This document shows positions 7,345 through 17,036 of a stretch of 39,083 bases of DNA, in pieces (within the stretch, counting starts at the first letter, position 1; every line of letters starts with the position of its first letter). The notes beneath the pieces were generated by a model that was given only the letters and a program-made list of their open reading frames with translations, did not search any database and had not been told where the DNA came from. Source of the DNA: a filamentous cyanobacterium Phorm 6 (GTDB lineage: Bacteria; Cyanobacteriota; Cyanobacteriia; Cyanobacteriales; Microcoleaceae); assembly GCA_003003725.1 (NCBI GenBank), contig PVWI01000018.1:1-39083 (forward strand). Reading direction: 5' to 3'. The position numbers and the translations under genes are program-made.

Positions 7345-7808
7345 GCACGCAGGTTCGTAGTGCGGACTTTAGTCGGCATTTTACGGACTAAAGTCCGCAC
7401 TACAAACCATTTTTAGATCAAATCCGGTAGCATCGGAATTATATGTGCGAGCGTCCCCGAAGAGCGATCGACTTCGCGAGTTATTACAGCACGATCAATG
7501 ATTAAAATATATAATTCAAATGCTATCGGAAGTATATATAACCGCACGCAGGTTCGTAGTGCGGACTTTAGTCGGCATTTTACGGACTAAAGTCCGCACT
7601 ACAAACCATTTTTAGATCAAATCCGGTAGCATCGGAATTATATGTGCGAGCGTCCCCGAAGAGCGATCGACTTCGCGAGTTATTACAGCACGATCAATGA
7701 TTAAAATATATAATTCAGATGCTATCGGAAGTATATATAACCGCACGCAGGTTCGTAGTGCGGACTTTAGTCGGCATTTTACGGACTAAAGTCCGCACTA
7801 CAAACCAT
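7345..7808. repeat. 199-bp tandem repeat, two full copies and one partial
   Basis: The marker word AGGTTCGTAG recurs at 7351, 7550 and 7749, giving a period of exactly 199 bp. Copies one and two are almost identical; one visible difference is TTCAAATGC versus TTCAGATGC. The third ends at the ACAAACC near 7807. Each copy begins with a perfect hairpin (GTGCGGACTTTAGTC against GACTAAAGTCCGCAC) of the dispersed family seen elsewhere in the window and continues with a HIP1-like GAGCGATCGACTTCGCG stretch. The near-identity suggests recent duplication. The whole 7310-7858 spacer holds no gene. Confidence 0.9.
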
Positions 7809-7858
7809 TTTTACTCGTTACCAGCACCTTACCTTTAGAAATTACCCACTACCAATTA

Positions 7859-9019
7859 TTAAGAATGACCGAGAATTTCTGCGATCGCCCGTCGCTCTTC
7901 TCCCTGTACAGTTGGTAAAACTTGTCGAGCATCAGTAATCAGCCAATCGAGAGCCGCCGCTTGCAAATCGATCGATGCCCCGGTTTTATCAACGCAGTAG
8001 CGCCCGAACACCAGTTTGTCAACCAACCGCACCTCTGGCCCCAAACGGGAATACTCAAAAATCACGCTGTTTTCCACAGTCGCGCCGCTGCAAACCCAAC
8101 AATTCGGGCCGATCATTGTCGGGCCGATAATTTTTGCTCCATCCTCAATGATGGTCATTCCACCAATGTAAACAGGCCCAGTAATATCAACTTTGTCCCA
8201 GTTGACAGCTACATTCAAACCAGCGTAAATGCCGGGACGAACTTCAATTCCCGGAATCGAAACATTTTTAATTTCTCCCAAAAGCACGCTCTGAATTGCC
8301 CGCCAATAGTCAGGAACTTTGCCGATATCCACCCACTCAAAGTCCATGCTAATCCCGTAAAAAGGCGCATTTGCTGCTACTAGCGCCGGGAATAACTGCG
8401 AACCGATATCGTATTCCGTATCAGAAGGAATATAATCGAATATTTCAGGTTCAAAAATATAAATACCAGTGTTGATGTCGGTACTCAGAGCTTCATCTAC
8501 AGAAGGTTTTTCTTGGAAAGCTTGAATTTTGCCAGAATCGTCTGTTACCACTACTCCGTAACTGGGAACCTCCTCGCGGGAAACAGATTTCATCACAATA
8601 GTAGCGATCGCCCCTTTTTCCCGATGCCACTTCACAGCAGCAGTCAAGTCCAAGTCAATCAAAGCGTCGCCGCACAGCACCACAAAAGTATCATCAAAAA
8701 ACGGCGAAAAGTCCTGAATCCGTTTCATACCACCAGCCGAACCGACGGCTTCTCCAATCATTTCTCCGTCCTCAATTCGCCCTTCAAAAGAATAGGCAAT
8801 TTGTACCCCAAACTTTTGACCGTCGCGGAAATAGTTCTCAATCACGTCGGCCAAATGGGAAACATTGACCATAATCTGGTCAAATCCATGCTGACGGAGC
8901 AATTCAACCAAAAATTCCATCACAGGCTTTTGCAGGATGGGAATCATCGGTTTGGGTATTGTATGAGTAATGGGACGGATGCGAGTGCCTTTACCAGCCG
9001 CCAGAATCATCGCTTTCAT
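7859..9019 (-). CDS. Sugar-nucleotide pyrophosphorylase (mannose-1-phosphate guanylyltransferase-like) with hexapeptide tail
   Basis: A 386-residue enzyme that should join a sugar 1-phosphate to a nucleoside triphosphate, supplying activated sugars for polysaccharides. The N-terminus MKAMILAAGKGTRIRPIT is the nucleotide-binding signature (GxGTRxxP) of the family. VLCGDALIDLDL (about 110-121) supplies the metal-binding aspartate. After about residue 250 comes a left-handed beta-helix with hexapeptide repeats (PVYIGGMTIIEDGAKIIGPT). The substrate (mannose or glucose) cannot be fixed from sequence. The start at 9019 is chosen over an upstream ATG at 9055 because the family begins at MKAMILAAG and GAGGAAG precedes it. 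Confidence 0.88.
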   Translation of the reverse strand: MKAMILAAGKGTRIRPITHTIPKPMIPILQKPVMEFLVELLRQHGFDQIMVNVSHLADVIENYFRDGQKFGVQIAYSFEGRIEDGEMIGEAVGSAGGMKRIQDFSPFFDDTFVVLCGDALIDLDLTAAVKWHREKGAIATIVMKSVSREEVPSYGVVVTDDSGKIQAFQEKPSVDEALSTDINTGIYIFEPEIFDYIPSDTEYDIGSQLFPALVAANAPFYGISMDFEWVDIGKVPDYWRAIQSVLLGEIKNVSIPGIEVRPGIYAGLNVAVNWDKVDITGPVYIGGMTIIEDGAKIIGPTMIGPNCWVCSGATVENSVIFEYSRLGPEVRLVDKLVFGRYCVDKTGASIDLQAAALDWLITDARQVLPTVQGEERRAIAEILGHS

Positions 9020-9236
9020 TCTTAACTTCCTCAACCCTCTGTTAATTGATATCAACTCAACAATTAGATGCTAGCGGTTGCGACCTTGATCGATCGCAGC
9101 AAAATCCTGACCTGTTTATAGGCGACATCGTACCAGGCTATCAATCATTTAGCCCAATTTGCCTGGATTTAAGCAACCAGGAATCAGAAATCATAAATCA
9201 TCTCAAGTCTGGGTGAATGCACCTACAATTACCCTA

Positions 9237-9292
9237 GGGGCGGGTTAGCCCGGATATCTGTCAAGAGTTCGAGAGACTGGTAAACCCGCCCC
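9237..9292. repeat. Inverted repeat between the pyrophosphorylase and scpA
   Basis: GGGGCGGGTT (9237-9246) and AACCCGCCCC (9283-9292) are perfectly complementary around a 36-nt loop, 28 bp after the scpA stop. It may act as a transcript-end structure for scpA or be a dispersed cyanobacterial repeat. There is no T-run. The rest of the 300-bp spacer shows nothing recognisable. Confidence 0.5.
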
Positions 9293-9319
9293 GGAACCGA
9301 ATCTGATGCCCCTCCAAGT

Positions 9320-10132
9320 TCAAAGCGCCCGGATTTTGAGGTCTTGATAGAACTCCTCTTGAAGCAACTCTACTTTAGACTGAGCCGATAGCAGCAATAA
9401 CGCCCAAAAAACACCCACCCGGTCATGATTTGGCAAGTGAACTTCCCCAGTCGATACCGGGATTTCTGGGTCAACAGAGGAGTCTAAATGCTTATGATGC
9501 CAAAGTTCCAGCAGTTGTTCCAAGTCGAGCCAACCCTCGTCAATTTCCGAGCCCCGTTCTGCCAGAAGTCGATCGAGTTCACTAGCAGTTTCCACCAAAT
9601 TCTCTTGGTGAGCTAGCTCAAAGATAGCCTGAGCCGCTTGCGATCGCATTTTTGAGTTCGGGCGTCGCCGGGGAGCAACTGTCTGCTCCATTGCTGCTTT
9701 CATGAGCTGCAACTGCTCGATCAGCTCTGGGAGAGTCACCGGGCGTTTTTGGGGCAGTTGAGCTACACCGCGACGGCGCAGTTGTCGCTCCAAATGCTGC
9801 GGCAAATGTCGCCCTCCTGAGTGTTCTCCGTCTTCGAGGGCGGCTTCGTCCAATTCGGGATTCACGGGGGGTTCACAGAGGACAATACTTTCTGCTTTGA
9901 GCAAAACCAGCATGGAAGCGTACAGAAACGCTTGGCCGGAGTGGGACAAATCGGAGAAATCCGAACTCTGATCGGCATCGCAGGCGTTAGTCAGCTTGCT
10001 CAAACATCGATCGAACACTTCAACAACTTTAACGTCCCAAGGATTGATTTCTCCCCGTTCTGCTAAGTCAATTAAAATTGCGATCCCCTCAGAAATCGTT
10101 TCTAAACCATCTTGATCTCTGGAAACAGCCAT
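9320..10132 (-). CDS. scpA: Segregation and condensation protein A (kleisin)
   Basis: ScpA is the kleisin that bridges SMC heads with ScpB and helps separate replicated chromosomes. The 270-residue protein has the typical start (about 8-45: DGLETISEGIAILIDLAERG then INPWDVKVVEVFDRCLSKL), a helical N-domain ending FLYASMLVLLKAESI, an acidic/Arg-rich middle linker, and a C-terminal winged-helix end (DRVGVFWALLLLSAQSKVEL then EFYQDLKIRAL). The ATG at 10132 abuts a heptamer tandem repeat (10135-10196) and no ribosome-binding sequence is visible, which is unusual. It stands alone; scpB and smc are not in the window. Confidence 0.9.
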   Translation of the reverse strand: MAVSRDQDGLETISEGIAILIDLAERGEINPWDVKVVEVFDRCLSKLTNACDADQSSDFSDLSHSGQAFLYASMLVLLKAESIVLCEPPVNPELDEAALEDGEHSGGRHLPQHLERQLRRRGVAQLPQKRPVTLPELIEQLQLMKAAMEQTVAPRRRPNSKMRSQAAQAIFELAHQENLVETASELDRLLAERGSEIDEGWLDLEQLLELWHHKHLDSSVDPEIPVSTGEVHLPNHDRVGVFWALLLLSAQSKVELLQEEFYQDLKIRAL

Positions 10133-10134
10133 TC

Positions 10135-10196
10135 GATTTTAGATTTTAGATTTTAGATTTTAGATTTTAGATTTTAGATTTTAGATTTTAGATTTT
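10135..10196. repeat. Heptamer tandem repeat (AGATTTT)n upstream of scpA
   Basis: Eight exact copies of AGATTTT (10141-10196) plus a leading GATTTT run up to two bases from the scpA start codon. This matches the short tandem repeats of 7 bp known from filamentous cyanobacteria. On the scpA strand the leader is a (AAAATCT)n tract with no Shine-Dalgarno sequence. Confidence 0.9.
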
Positions 10197-10433
10197 ATAG
10201 CAACTGCCAAAGTAATTCGGACGTTTGTAACTGCTAAAACCATTTATTTTATTGCATTTTCCCTCTTTGTACCCGCTCGCGGAGCGTCGCCCGCGAGCGT
10301 AGTCGAAGGGTCGAAGGGTTCAAAGGTTTAGTCAATTTATGTAAGTTGGGTTGCCCTTCGACTACGCTCAGGAACCGGAACGAAACCCAACCTACTTCAT
10401 CTCTTTGATAAACACTGTAACTCGGCAACGGCT
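10197..10433. repeat. Spacer with nested inverted repeats
   Basis: No gene is seen. CGCTCGCGG (10274-10282) pairs with CCGCGAGCG (10291-10299). A 15-bp arm AGCGTAGTCGAAGGG (10296-10310) is exactly complementary to CCCTTCGACTACGCT (10354-10368). The CCCTTCGACTACGCTC word is a widespread cyanobacterial intergenic repeat. Confidence 0.6.
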
Positions 10434-11255
10434 TTAGGTTTGCGGAATTTTCTGAGTTTTTTTCCCAATCCCCATTGCTGGCAAAAGTTGATATTTCAAA
10501 GCACTGCCCGCCGCCACAAATAAGGCAATAATTAGCGCACCAATTCCTACCGGACTAGGAATCCAGAATACAGCCTCCAAATAATTAATTTCCCCGGGTT
10601 TCAGCTTCCAAACTAACTGCTTTCCCTCTGCATAGCTTGCGGGAACCAGCGCACCAGCCACAGTTTTAATACTTTCGGCACCCCAAGGCGTGTTCAAGCT
10701 AAAGTCTAGCTCCAAAAGTCCTCCGGGACTCAGCAGCGGACTGCCGTTTGAGGAAAGCAGAGAAAGAGAGCGCAAATCCAATTCCAAGCTCAACCGATTA
10801 CGCAGCAGCAATAACAAGTTATTTTGCTTGACACTCAGGTGAGATTCAAACTTCGGCAAATCGGTTTCTAGGCGACTTGCGACGCGAGATTTGTTGGTTT
10901 GTGCGATCGGATTATAAAATTGGTTAAACTTGTCTTCTAACTCGGCGCCATTATTGAAAGGAATGCTGACTAAAACTTCTCTATCGGAGAGCCGTTTAGT
11001 TTTTCCGTCCAGCAACTTCACCCGCTGTTCTACACTTTTGAGCCAATCTCCAACAGTCTCGCTGCTGAAGCTCGTCAACTTTTCCCCTAGTTTAATGTGC
11101 TGGACAATTTCGCCACGAGTTTGGCTGTCAAAGTTGACTCCGACATCATACTGAACGCATCCAGTCAAAGTTAAAAGGCAAAGAACAAAAGGTAAAAGAA
11201 AGAAAAACTGCTTTTTCTTCTTCCCAGTTCCATCCTTGATATTTTGCTCTTTCAT
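10434..11255 (-). CDS. DUF3153 family lipoprotein
   Basis: From the ATG at 11255 the product has 273 residues. A lysine-rich n-region and a hydrophobic core (about 17-30) lead to LTGC with the lipid-accepting cysteine at 33, a clear lipobox. The mature part (YDVGVNFDSQTRGEIVQHIKL, about 35-55) matches the cyanobacterial DUF3153 family, predicted to sit outside the cytoplasmic or thylakoid membrane. A second hydrophobic helix lies near the C-terminus (about 234-254, VGIGALIIALFVAAGSAL), so it may be anchored at both ends. Function is unknown. A longer frame reaches 11375 but crosses a hairpin repeat; AAAAGG just upstream of 11255 supports the shorter start. Confidence 0.8.
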   Translation of the reverse strand: MKEQNIKDGTGKKKKQFFFLLPFVLCLLTLTGCVQYDVGVNFDSQTRGEIVQHIKLGEKLTSFSSETVGDWLKSVEQRVKLLDGKTKRLSDREVLVSIPFNNGAELEDKFNQFYNPIAQTNKSRVASRLETDLPKFESHLSVKQNNLLLLLRNRLSLELDLRSLSLLSSNGSPLLSPGGLLELDFSLNTPWGAESIKTVAGALVPASYAEGKQLVWKLKPGEINYLEAVFWIPSPVGIGALIIALFVAAGSALKYQLLPAMGIGKKTQKIPQT

Positions 11256-11302
11256 TGTACCTTTTCCCTGTTTTTTCCTATTTGCATGAATTAGCAAAGC
11301 CA

Positions 11303-11373
11303 GGTTTGTAGTGAGGACTTCAGTCCTTCTTGACTCAACTAGGATAAGAGGACTAAAGTCCTCACTACAAACC
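11303..11373. repeat. Dispersed hairpin repeat copy
   Basis: GGTTTGTAGTGAGGACT (from 11303) is matched in inverse by AGTCCTCACTACAAACC (to 11373), with inner CTTCAGTCCT/AGGACTAAAG arms. It belongs to the family also found at 7352, 28151, 32321 and 35721. It lies between the start of the lipoprotein gene and the end of the next gene. Confidence 0.8.
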
Positions 11374-11439
11374 AAGACGTGAGTGTTAACATTTTGATAG
11401 CAGCAGTGTCGGAGTCACCTGGAATTAACAGCACTGGAC

Positions 11440-12744
11440 TTATTGCCTCGAAGCTACACCCAACTGTTGAAATAGGATACTGGGCAAATATGCCCCACCA
11501 CCTACCCATTCGCATTCGCTACTCAAATCTACCAAATTTTTAAAGGCTTCAAAAATACTGCCTGCGACCATTGTATTCTTGACGCGGCCAACAATTTTGC
11601 CTTTTTCTACTTTATAGCCCAAAGCCAAATTGACCGAAAATTCGCCCGCTAATTGATTGGATTGACCTGCACCTAAAACCTGCTCTACTATTAAGCCTTC
11701 GTCCATGCTAGCAATCAATTCTTGAATAGAAGTGCTTCCTGGGGAAATGCAAAAGTTAGTCAAATTAGGGCCAGGGCGAGACAATCCGCCGCGAAAACCG
11801 TTGCCTGTAGATTCTACTCCTCCACGAGCGGCCCACCTGCGATCCCAATAAAATCCGGTGACAGTTCCTTTGTCAATTAAGGTTTTGCGAGTTGTGGGAG
11901 TTCCTTCGTCGTCAAAGGGACAGGCGGAAGGGCCCAAAGTTGGGTCTTCAAAAAAGGTGAAGCGTTCGTCAAATAAGGTTTCGCCGATTTTGTCGGCTAG
12001 GGGAGATGATTTTTGAACGACGGCTTGGCCTGACAGGATGGTATCAAATAGACCGCCGAGGGTGCTGGCGGCGGCATTGGGGGTGAATAATACTGGGTAG
12101 GAACCGCTGCTGATGCTGGCTGAATTTTCGGCGCTGCGGTATTTTTCGAGGAGTTTTTGGAGGATGCTGTCGGTGTCGATCGCCCGATCGCGCGCAACAT
12201 CGTAACTGTATGCTTGCATAAAGTCTTCTCCTTTGACCAAATTTCCGGCGATCGTCCCGCTGACTATTTGGCTGCTTCTTTCGGCATACACATCTCGCGT
12301 CGTGGCAATTTTGACGCGGCCGCTGCGGACGTGGAAGCCTACATCTACCATAATATCGGGATTGTAGGCGTGAACTTGCTCGATGAGGTTTTTGCCGTTT
12401 TCGACTAATTCGGCAGTTGTGGGCGGAGTGTAGGTGGTTTCCGGGCCTTTTAGATGGAAGTTGGAGGCAAGTTCAAATTCTGCGGGGTCGCCGATTTCGG
12501 CTGTTTGAATCGCTGCATCTACTAAGTCGTCTATCCGGGTTAAGTCTGTGGAACTAGCAAAGCCGATTTTGCCTTGGTAAATCAGCCGGAGTGCTACGCC
12601 TTGCAGTGCTTTGGTTTGCAGGGATTTGAGGCGATTGTTTTCAAATTCGATCGGCGTGTCTTGACTCGACAGGTAGTATACTTCAGCGGCCGAGGCTCGC
12701 TGACTTGCCAATTTCAAAATCTGTTCTATGGTGGAATCGCTCAC
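11440..12744 (-). CDS. TldD/PmbA family metalloprotease-like protein
   Basis: Family members TldD and TldE/PmbA form a heterodimeric metalloprotease that degrades unfolded peptides. This protein (434 residues from GTG 12744) shows the N-terminal pattern AEVYYLSSQDTPIEFENNRL and KALQGVALRLIYQGKIGFAS, and the C-terminal NLTNFCISPGSTS and LALGYKVEKGKIVGRVKNT segments typical of the family. No clear HExxH-like site is visible, so it is more like the PmbA (TldE) partner than the catalytic TldD. The GTG at 12744, with AAAGG about 10 bases upstream, is preferred over an ATG at 12825 whose added residues look like intergenic repeat translation. Confidence 0.82.
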   Translation of the reverse strand: MSDSTIEQILKLASQRASAAEVYYLSSQDTPIEFENNRLKSLQTKALQGVALRLIYQGKIGFASSTDLTRIDDLVDAAIQTAEIGDPAEFELASNFHLKGPETTYTPPTTAELVENGKNLIEQVHAYNPDIMVDVGFHVRSGRVKIATTRDVYAERSSQIVSGTIAGNLVKGEDFMQAYSYDVARDRAIDTDSILQKLLEKYRSAENSASISSGSYPVLFTPNAAASTLGGLFDTILSGQAVVQKSSPLADKIGETLFDERFTFFEDPTLGPSACPFDDEGTPTTRKTLIDKGTVTGFYWDRRWAARGGVESTGNGFRGGLSRPGPNLTNFCISPGSTSIQELIASMDEGLIVEQVLGAGQSNQLAGEFSVNLALGYKVEKGKIVGRVKNTMVAGSIFEAFKNLVDLSSECEWVGGGAYLPSILFQQLGVASRQ

Positions 12745-12783
12745 AATAATCGCCTTTGAGGTTGGTCTTTGTTTTATTTTAGC

Positions 12784-12885
12784 GATTTTGGGTGTGGCCA
12801 GAAACCGGGTTTTTTCCAAAAACATCGATACACCGCCGAAAAACTGCGAAAAACCCGCTTGCTTTGATTTTGGGTGTGGCCAGAA
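12784..12885. repeat. 20-bp direct repeat in the 12.75-13.0 kb spacer
   Basis: GATTTTGGGTGTGGCCAGAA occurs at 12784-12803 and again at 12866-12885, 82 bp apart. Between them is an AAACCGGGTTTTTTCC-type repeat with a partly complementary AAAAACCCG. The spacer carries no gene and separates the divergent pmbA-like and ATPase genes. Confidence 0.75.
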
Positions 12886-12999
12886 CTCGCAAAGAAAATC
12901 TGAGAGAGGTTCCGCCTGAAAAACCCTCCCAAAGACACTTTTAAATTATCCCTAACAGAGGTTAATATAAGGCGGTTAAATTCATTCAAGCATCTGAGC

Positions 13000-15723
13000 A
13001 TGACATCTTCTACTATTGACAATCTCACTCAACAGCACTGGCATAAGCAATCTGCGGCCGATGCTGCGAAATATCTGAGGACAGATTTAGAAGCGGGATT
13101 GTCAGAAGCAGAGGTGTCTGAACGTCAGAAACTTTATGGTTTCAATGAAATCAAAGGGAAAGCAGGGAAAAGCCCGATCATCCGTTTCCTGATGGAATTC
13201 AACCAACCCTTGATTTATATTTTGTTAGTTGCTGGCATCGTCACCCTGCTGCTAAAGGACTGGGTGGATGCGGGGGTGATTCTGGGCGTGATGTTGATTA
13301 ACGCCGTGATTGGCTTTATCCAAGAATCGAAAGCCGAAAATGCGATCGCCGCCCTAGCCAAATCTGTCACCACCGAAGCCACCATGATTCGAGATGGGCA
13401 AAAGGTTCGGCTCAACTCCCGCGAACTGGTTCCTGGCGATCTGGTATTACTGACATCCGGTGACAAAGTGCCTGCTGACGTGCGGTTAGTTAATGTGCGT
13501 GACTTGCAGGTGAGTGAATCGGCATTGACAGGGGAATCCGTTCCCGTCCAAAAAGCCACCGAACCCCTAGCCGCTGAAACGGTTTTAGCCGATCGCACCA
13601 ACATGGCCTATGCCGGAAGCTTGGTGACATTTGGGCAGGCAAAAGGAATTGTGGTAGCGATCGCCAACCAGACGGAAACTGGGCGAATTTCCCAACTGAT
13701 GGATGAAAGCACTGCGCTGGAAACACCACTTACTCGTAAGATTGAGCAATTTAGTAAGAGTCTGCTGTACGTCATTCTAGGGTTGTCAGCATTCATGTTT
13801 GCTGTGGTGATGGGCAAAGGAGGAACCTGGACAGACGGGTTTAAGACCGCAGTTGCCCTAGCCGTGAGTGCCATTCCCGAAGGACTTCCAGCCGTGGTGA
13901 CAGTGACGCTAGCGCTGGGGGTGGAGCGGATGGCCAAGCAACACGCGATTATCCGCAAACTGCCCGCCGTCGAAACCCTCGGTAGTACGACGGTAATCTG
14001 TTCGGATAAAACAGGCACTCTCACCGAAAATCAGATGACTGTCCAAGCTATCTATGCTGGGGGGAGTTCCTACACTGTTAGTGGGGTGGGCTACCTAGAG
14101 TCAGGCTCGATTTTACAAAACGATCGCCCCGTAGAGGTAAGTCAATTCCCCATATTGCAGGAATGCTTGCAGTGTGGCTTATTGTGCAACGACTCTCACC
14201 TCCAAGAACAAGATGGGCAGTTATCTGTAGCAGGCGATCCCACCGAAGGGGCACTGATTGTCTCGGCGCAAAAGGCAGGGTTGACACTGCAAGAATTAGA
14301 GCAGGAACAACCGCGACTAGATACAATTCCTTTTGAGTCGCAGTTTCAATATATGGCAACCTTGCATCAGCAAAGAGAACTAGCCGATCGCCACAGGATT
14401 TATGTTAAAGGTTCGGCAGAGTCTATTCTCAAGCAATCCCATCACCAAATTGATGCAGATGGTCAAAACATCGACTTAAATCGAGAGGAAATTGAGCAAG
14501 TTGTTGATCGGATGGCATCCCAAGGTTTACGGGTACTGGCATTTGCTAAGAAAGAAATCTCTGCCCAAAAGCAGGGGATCGATCGCGAAGATATTGACGA
14601 CGATCTAGTCTTTCTCGGACTCCAAGGCATGATAGACCCACCCAGAGCCGAAGCGATCGCCGCCGTGCGAGTCTGTCAGTCGGTGGGAATTCAAGTCAAG
14701 ATGATCACGGGCGATCATGCCCTAACTGCCGCCGCGATCGCCCGTAAAATGGGACTGAGCCAAGAAGAAGATGCCCTAGTGTTCACTGGGAAGCAACTGG
14801 CAGAAATGGACGATCAAGAACTGGCGAATGCCGTTGAAGCTAGTAATGTGTTTGCGCGGGTTGCTCCTGAACAGAAACTGCGACTGGTGGAAGCTTTGCA
14901 GTCCAAGGGCGAAATTGTTGCCATGACCGGAGATGGGGTCAATGATGCCCCAGCACTGAAGCAGGCAGATATTGGCATAGCAATGGGTATTACAGGTACG
15001 GAAGTTGCCAAAGAAGCAGCAGATATGGTATTGACCGATGATAACTTTGCCTCCATTGAAGCCGCCGTAGAACAAGGACGCACCGTTTATGGCAACCTAT
15101 TGAAAACCATTGGGTTTATCCTACCCGTCAACGGTGGAGAGGCGATGACCATAGTGGTGGGAATCTTGGCTGGTACCACCTTGCCAATTTTGCCCGTGCA
15201 GATTCTCTGGGTGAATATGGTGAGTTCTGTCGCCCTTAGTGCCACTCTAGCGTTTGAGCCAAAATCGGCTGACACCATGCAGCGAGCGCCCCGCCGTCCC
15301 AATGAACCCCTATTAACGAAAAAATTGCTGTGGCGCATCCTGATTATTTCAATCTTCAATCTCATTGCTGTACTTGGAATTTTTGAATGGGCTTCGCAAG
15401 CCACAGGTAATATCAATTTGGCTCGTACAATGGCAGTCCATACCCTCGTTTCCGCAGAAACCTTTTACTTATTGAGTATTAGCCAATGTATTCCATCTCT
15501 GTTTGCGTATTTAAAAGATCGCACTCAAGAAATTGCTTATATTCCTGCGCTCGGTGTGGTTTCCGTCTTTATATTTCAAGTTTTCTTTAGCCAGTTGACT
15601 TTCATAAACCCGCTATTTGCTACCCAACCCCTCAGTTTTATCCAAGCTCTCATTTGTATCGGTGCAGGGATTCCAGTCATTGTGCCTGCTCTGTTTTTAA
15701 AGCGGTTTGCTCCTCTTGCATAA
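13000..15723 (+). CDS. P2-type cation-transporting ATPase
   Basis: A 907-residue P-type ATPase. It has a cation ATPase N-terminal domain (about 10-75), actuator domain with LTGESVPV (about 176-183), phosphorylation motif SDKTGTLTE with D336, nucleotide domain, hinge [11 protein letters not shown], and about ten membrane helices. M4 has AIPEGLPAV and M5 keeps N and E (LPVNGGEAM), as in the Ca2+ pumps of type IIA. M6 reads [13 protein letters not shown] where SERCA has LWVNLVTDGLPA, so the acidic ligand is replaced by Ser. The transported ion is therefore uncertain: Ca2+, Na+ or another cation. Start ATG 13000. It stands alone, convergent with the cyclase gene. Confidence 0.9.
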   Translation: MTSSTIDNLTQQHWHKQSAADAAKYLRTDLEAGLSEAEVSERQKLYGFNEIKGKAGKSPIIRFLMEFNQPLIYILLVAGIVTLLLKDWVDAGVILGVMLINAVIGFIQESKAENAIAALAKSVTTEATMIRDGQKVRLNSRELVPGDLVLLTSGDKVPADVRLVNVRDLQVSESALTGESVPVQKATEPLAAETVLADRTNMAYAGSLVTFGQAKGIVVAIANQTETGRISQLMDESTALETPLTRKIEQFSKSLLYVILGLSAFMFAVVMGKGGTWTDGFKTAVALAVSAIPEGLPAVVTVTLALGVERMAKQHAIIRKLPAVETLGSTTVICSDKTGTLTENQMTVQAIYAGGSSYTVSGVGYLESGSILQNDRPVEVSQFPILQECLQCGLLCNDSHLQEQDGQLSVAGDPTEGALIVSAQKAGLTLQELEQEQPRLDTIPFESQFQYMATLHQQRELADRHRIYVKGSAESILKQSHHQIDADGQNIDLNREEIEQVVDRMASQGLRVLAFAKKEISAQKQGIDREDIDDDLVFLGLQGMIDPPRAEAIAAVRVCQSVGIQVKMITGDHALTAAAIARKMGLSQEEDALVFTGKQLAEMDDQELANAVEASNVFARVAPEQKLRLVEALQSKGEIVAMTGDGVNDAPALKQADIGIAMGITGTEVAKEAADMVLTDDNFASIEAAVEQGRTVYGNLLKTIGFILPVNGGEAMTIVVGILAGTTLPILPVQILWVNMVSSVALSATLAFEPKSADTMQRAPRRPNEPLLTKKLLWRILIISIFNLIAVLGIFEWASQATGNINLARTMAVHTLVSAETFYLLSISQCIPSLFAYLKDRTQEIAYIPALGVVSVFIFQVFFSQLTFINPLFATQPLSFIQALICIGAGIPVIVPALFLKRFAPLA

Positions 15724-15799
15724 TGTGATAGCGATCGCGTAGCACTCTCCTTACCTTAGTAGGAGCCGCAATGATGTTAGATATATCGAGTGCTAGTGG

Positions 15800-16960
15800 C
15801 TAACATTCCTCCCGCCGACCCAAAAGCCAATAGGTCATCATTTCTCCTCTTCCCTTGACCTGGATCGTCCCCCTTGGTTCTAGTAAGTATTTATTCTGTA
15901 ATTTGAGATAAGTCGCATCGGAGACTTGAATGTATCCCGGTTTACCGTGGGATTCCATCCTTGAGGCGATATTCACCGCATCACCCCAGAGGTCATAGAT
16001 AAATTTCTTAATCCCAATGACTCCGGCAATTACAGGACCCGTATTAATCCCGATCCGAATTTGTAGAGATTCCCCAAAAATATACTCCACCTCTTGCATA
16101 TAGGCGCGCATATCCAACGCCATGTTGGCGATCGCTTCGCAATGATCCGGTCGAGAAACGGGTAAACCACCCACTACCATGTAGGCATCCCCAATGGTTT
16201 TAATTTTCTCTAAGCCATACTTTTCAGTGAGTTGATCGAAGGCCGAGAAAATTTGGTTCAAACCTGCTACCAATTGCATCGGCTCTATCCGTGTTGAAAT
16301 AATAGTAAAACCTACGATATCCGCAAACAAAATCGTGGCTTCTTCAAAATGTTCAGCAGGGGATTCATTAGTCCGCATGAGGCGATCGGCAATTTCTGCA
16401 GGTAAGATATTTAAAAGTAATTGTTCTGACCTTTCTTTTTCTTGGCGCAGTTCTCCAGTTCTTTGCTCAACTCTAACTTCCAACTCTTCATTTGCCAAAT
16501 GGATGGCATCTAGAGAATCCTTTAGTTGTCTGGTCATGCCATTAAAAACGTTGGCTAATTTGCCAAGTTCAACGATGGAACTAACCTCCACTTGTTGGTT
16601 GAGATTGCCCTTTGCGATCGCTTCCGAAGCCGTGGTGATCCGCTCCACAGGATGGATAATCCAGCGAGCGGTCAGGATACCCAACAAAATTGCCAAAATC
16701 AAAGTTGCTAAACAGAGCAGGATTGTAGTCTGAGTATTGGCATTAATCCGATCCATAAAGTCTGCTTCTGGAATAGTCACTACCACCAGCCAGTCAATAC
16801 CTTTACTATCTCGAAAAGGATCGACTTGGACGAAATAATTTTTACCATTGACGGCAAATTTCAATTGATGAGATGTTTGGATATTTTGAAAATTCTGAAA
16901 CTGCTCTAGCAAAGCTTTACTTGCTTTTTGGGTAATGGCATTGCTACTAAGCTGTTCCAC
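15800..16960 (-). pseudogene. C-terminal half of a split adenylate cyclase (sensor end, HAMP, class III cyclase)
   Basis: This 386-codon frame holds the end of the Cache-type sensor (to about residue 72), a membrane helix (79-103), HAMP domain (about 100-153), a coiled coil (155-180) and a complete class III cyclase domain (about 205-340). Metal aspartates D214 (LFADIVGFT) and D258, adenine-selecting K254 and D323 (YDLWGDAVN), and N330/R334 are all present, predicting cAMP synthesis. The frame opens with a GTG that lies inside the inserted element at 16950-17036. Without the insertion it would continue directly from the N-terminal half. The half might still be translated alone, but no ribosome site is visible and most of the sensor would be missing. 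Confidence 0.9.
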
Positions 16961-17036
16961 ATTTAAACTGCATTATTTGTGGTCTATACCCCATACTGTA
17001 AGGGGTTCAGGCAAGAAATTTAAATGACTAACAGCT
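16950..17036. mobile_element. 87-bp miniature inverted-repeat element (TA target duplication) inserted in the cyclase gene
   Basis: The left end reads AGCTGTTCCACATTTAAA and the right end, read on the other strand, AGCTGTTAGTCATTTAAA: terminal inverted repeats matching at 15 of 18 positions. It is bordered by TA at 16948-16949 and 17037-17038. Deleting the 87 bp and one TA (89 bp) fuses the two cyclase frames as N-V-V-N-S-S-N-A-I-T with no stop, which proves the insertion boundaries. The ends and TA duplication fit non-autonomous IS630/Tc1-mariner elements. No transposase for it lies in the window. The core has a small CCCC...GGGG fold. Confidence 0.9.

Noticed and set aside
7352-7808. Possible CRISPR array
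   Set aside because: Repeats are 199 bp apart with identical intervening sequence, so there are no unique spacers.
7922-8383. Plus-strand frame opposite the pyrophosphorylase gene
   Set aside because: It is antisense to a well-supported enzyme and has no family features; a similar frame at 8513-9025 is rejected for the same reason.
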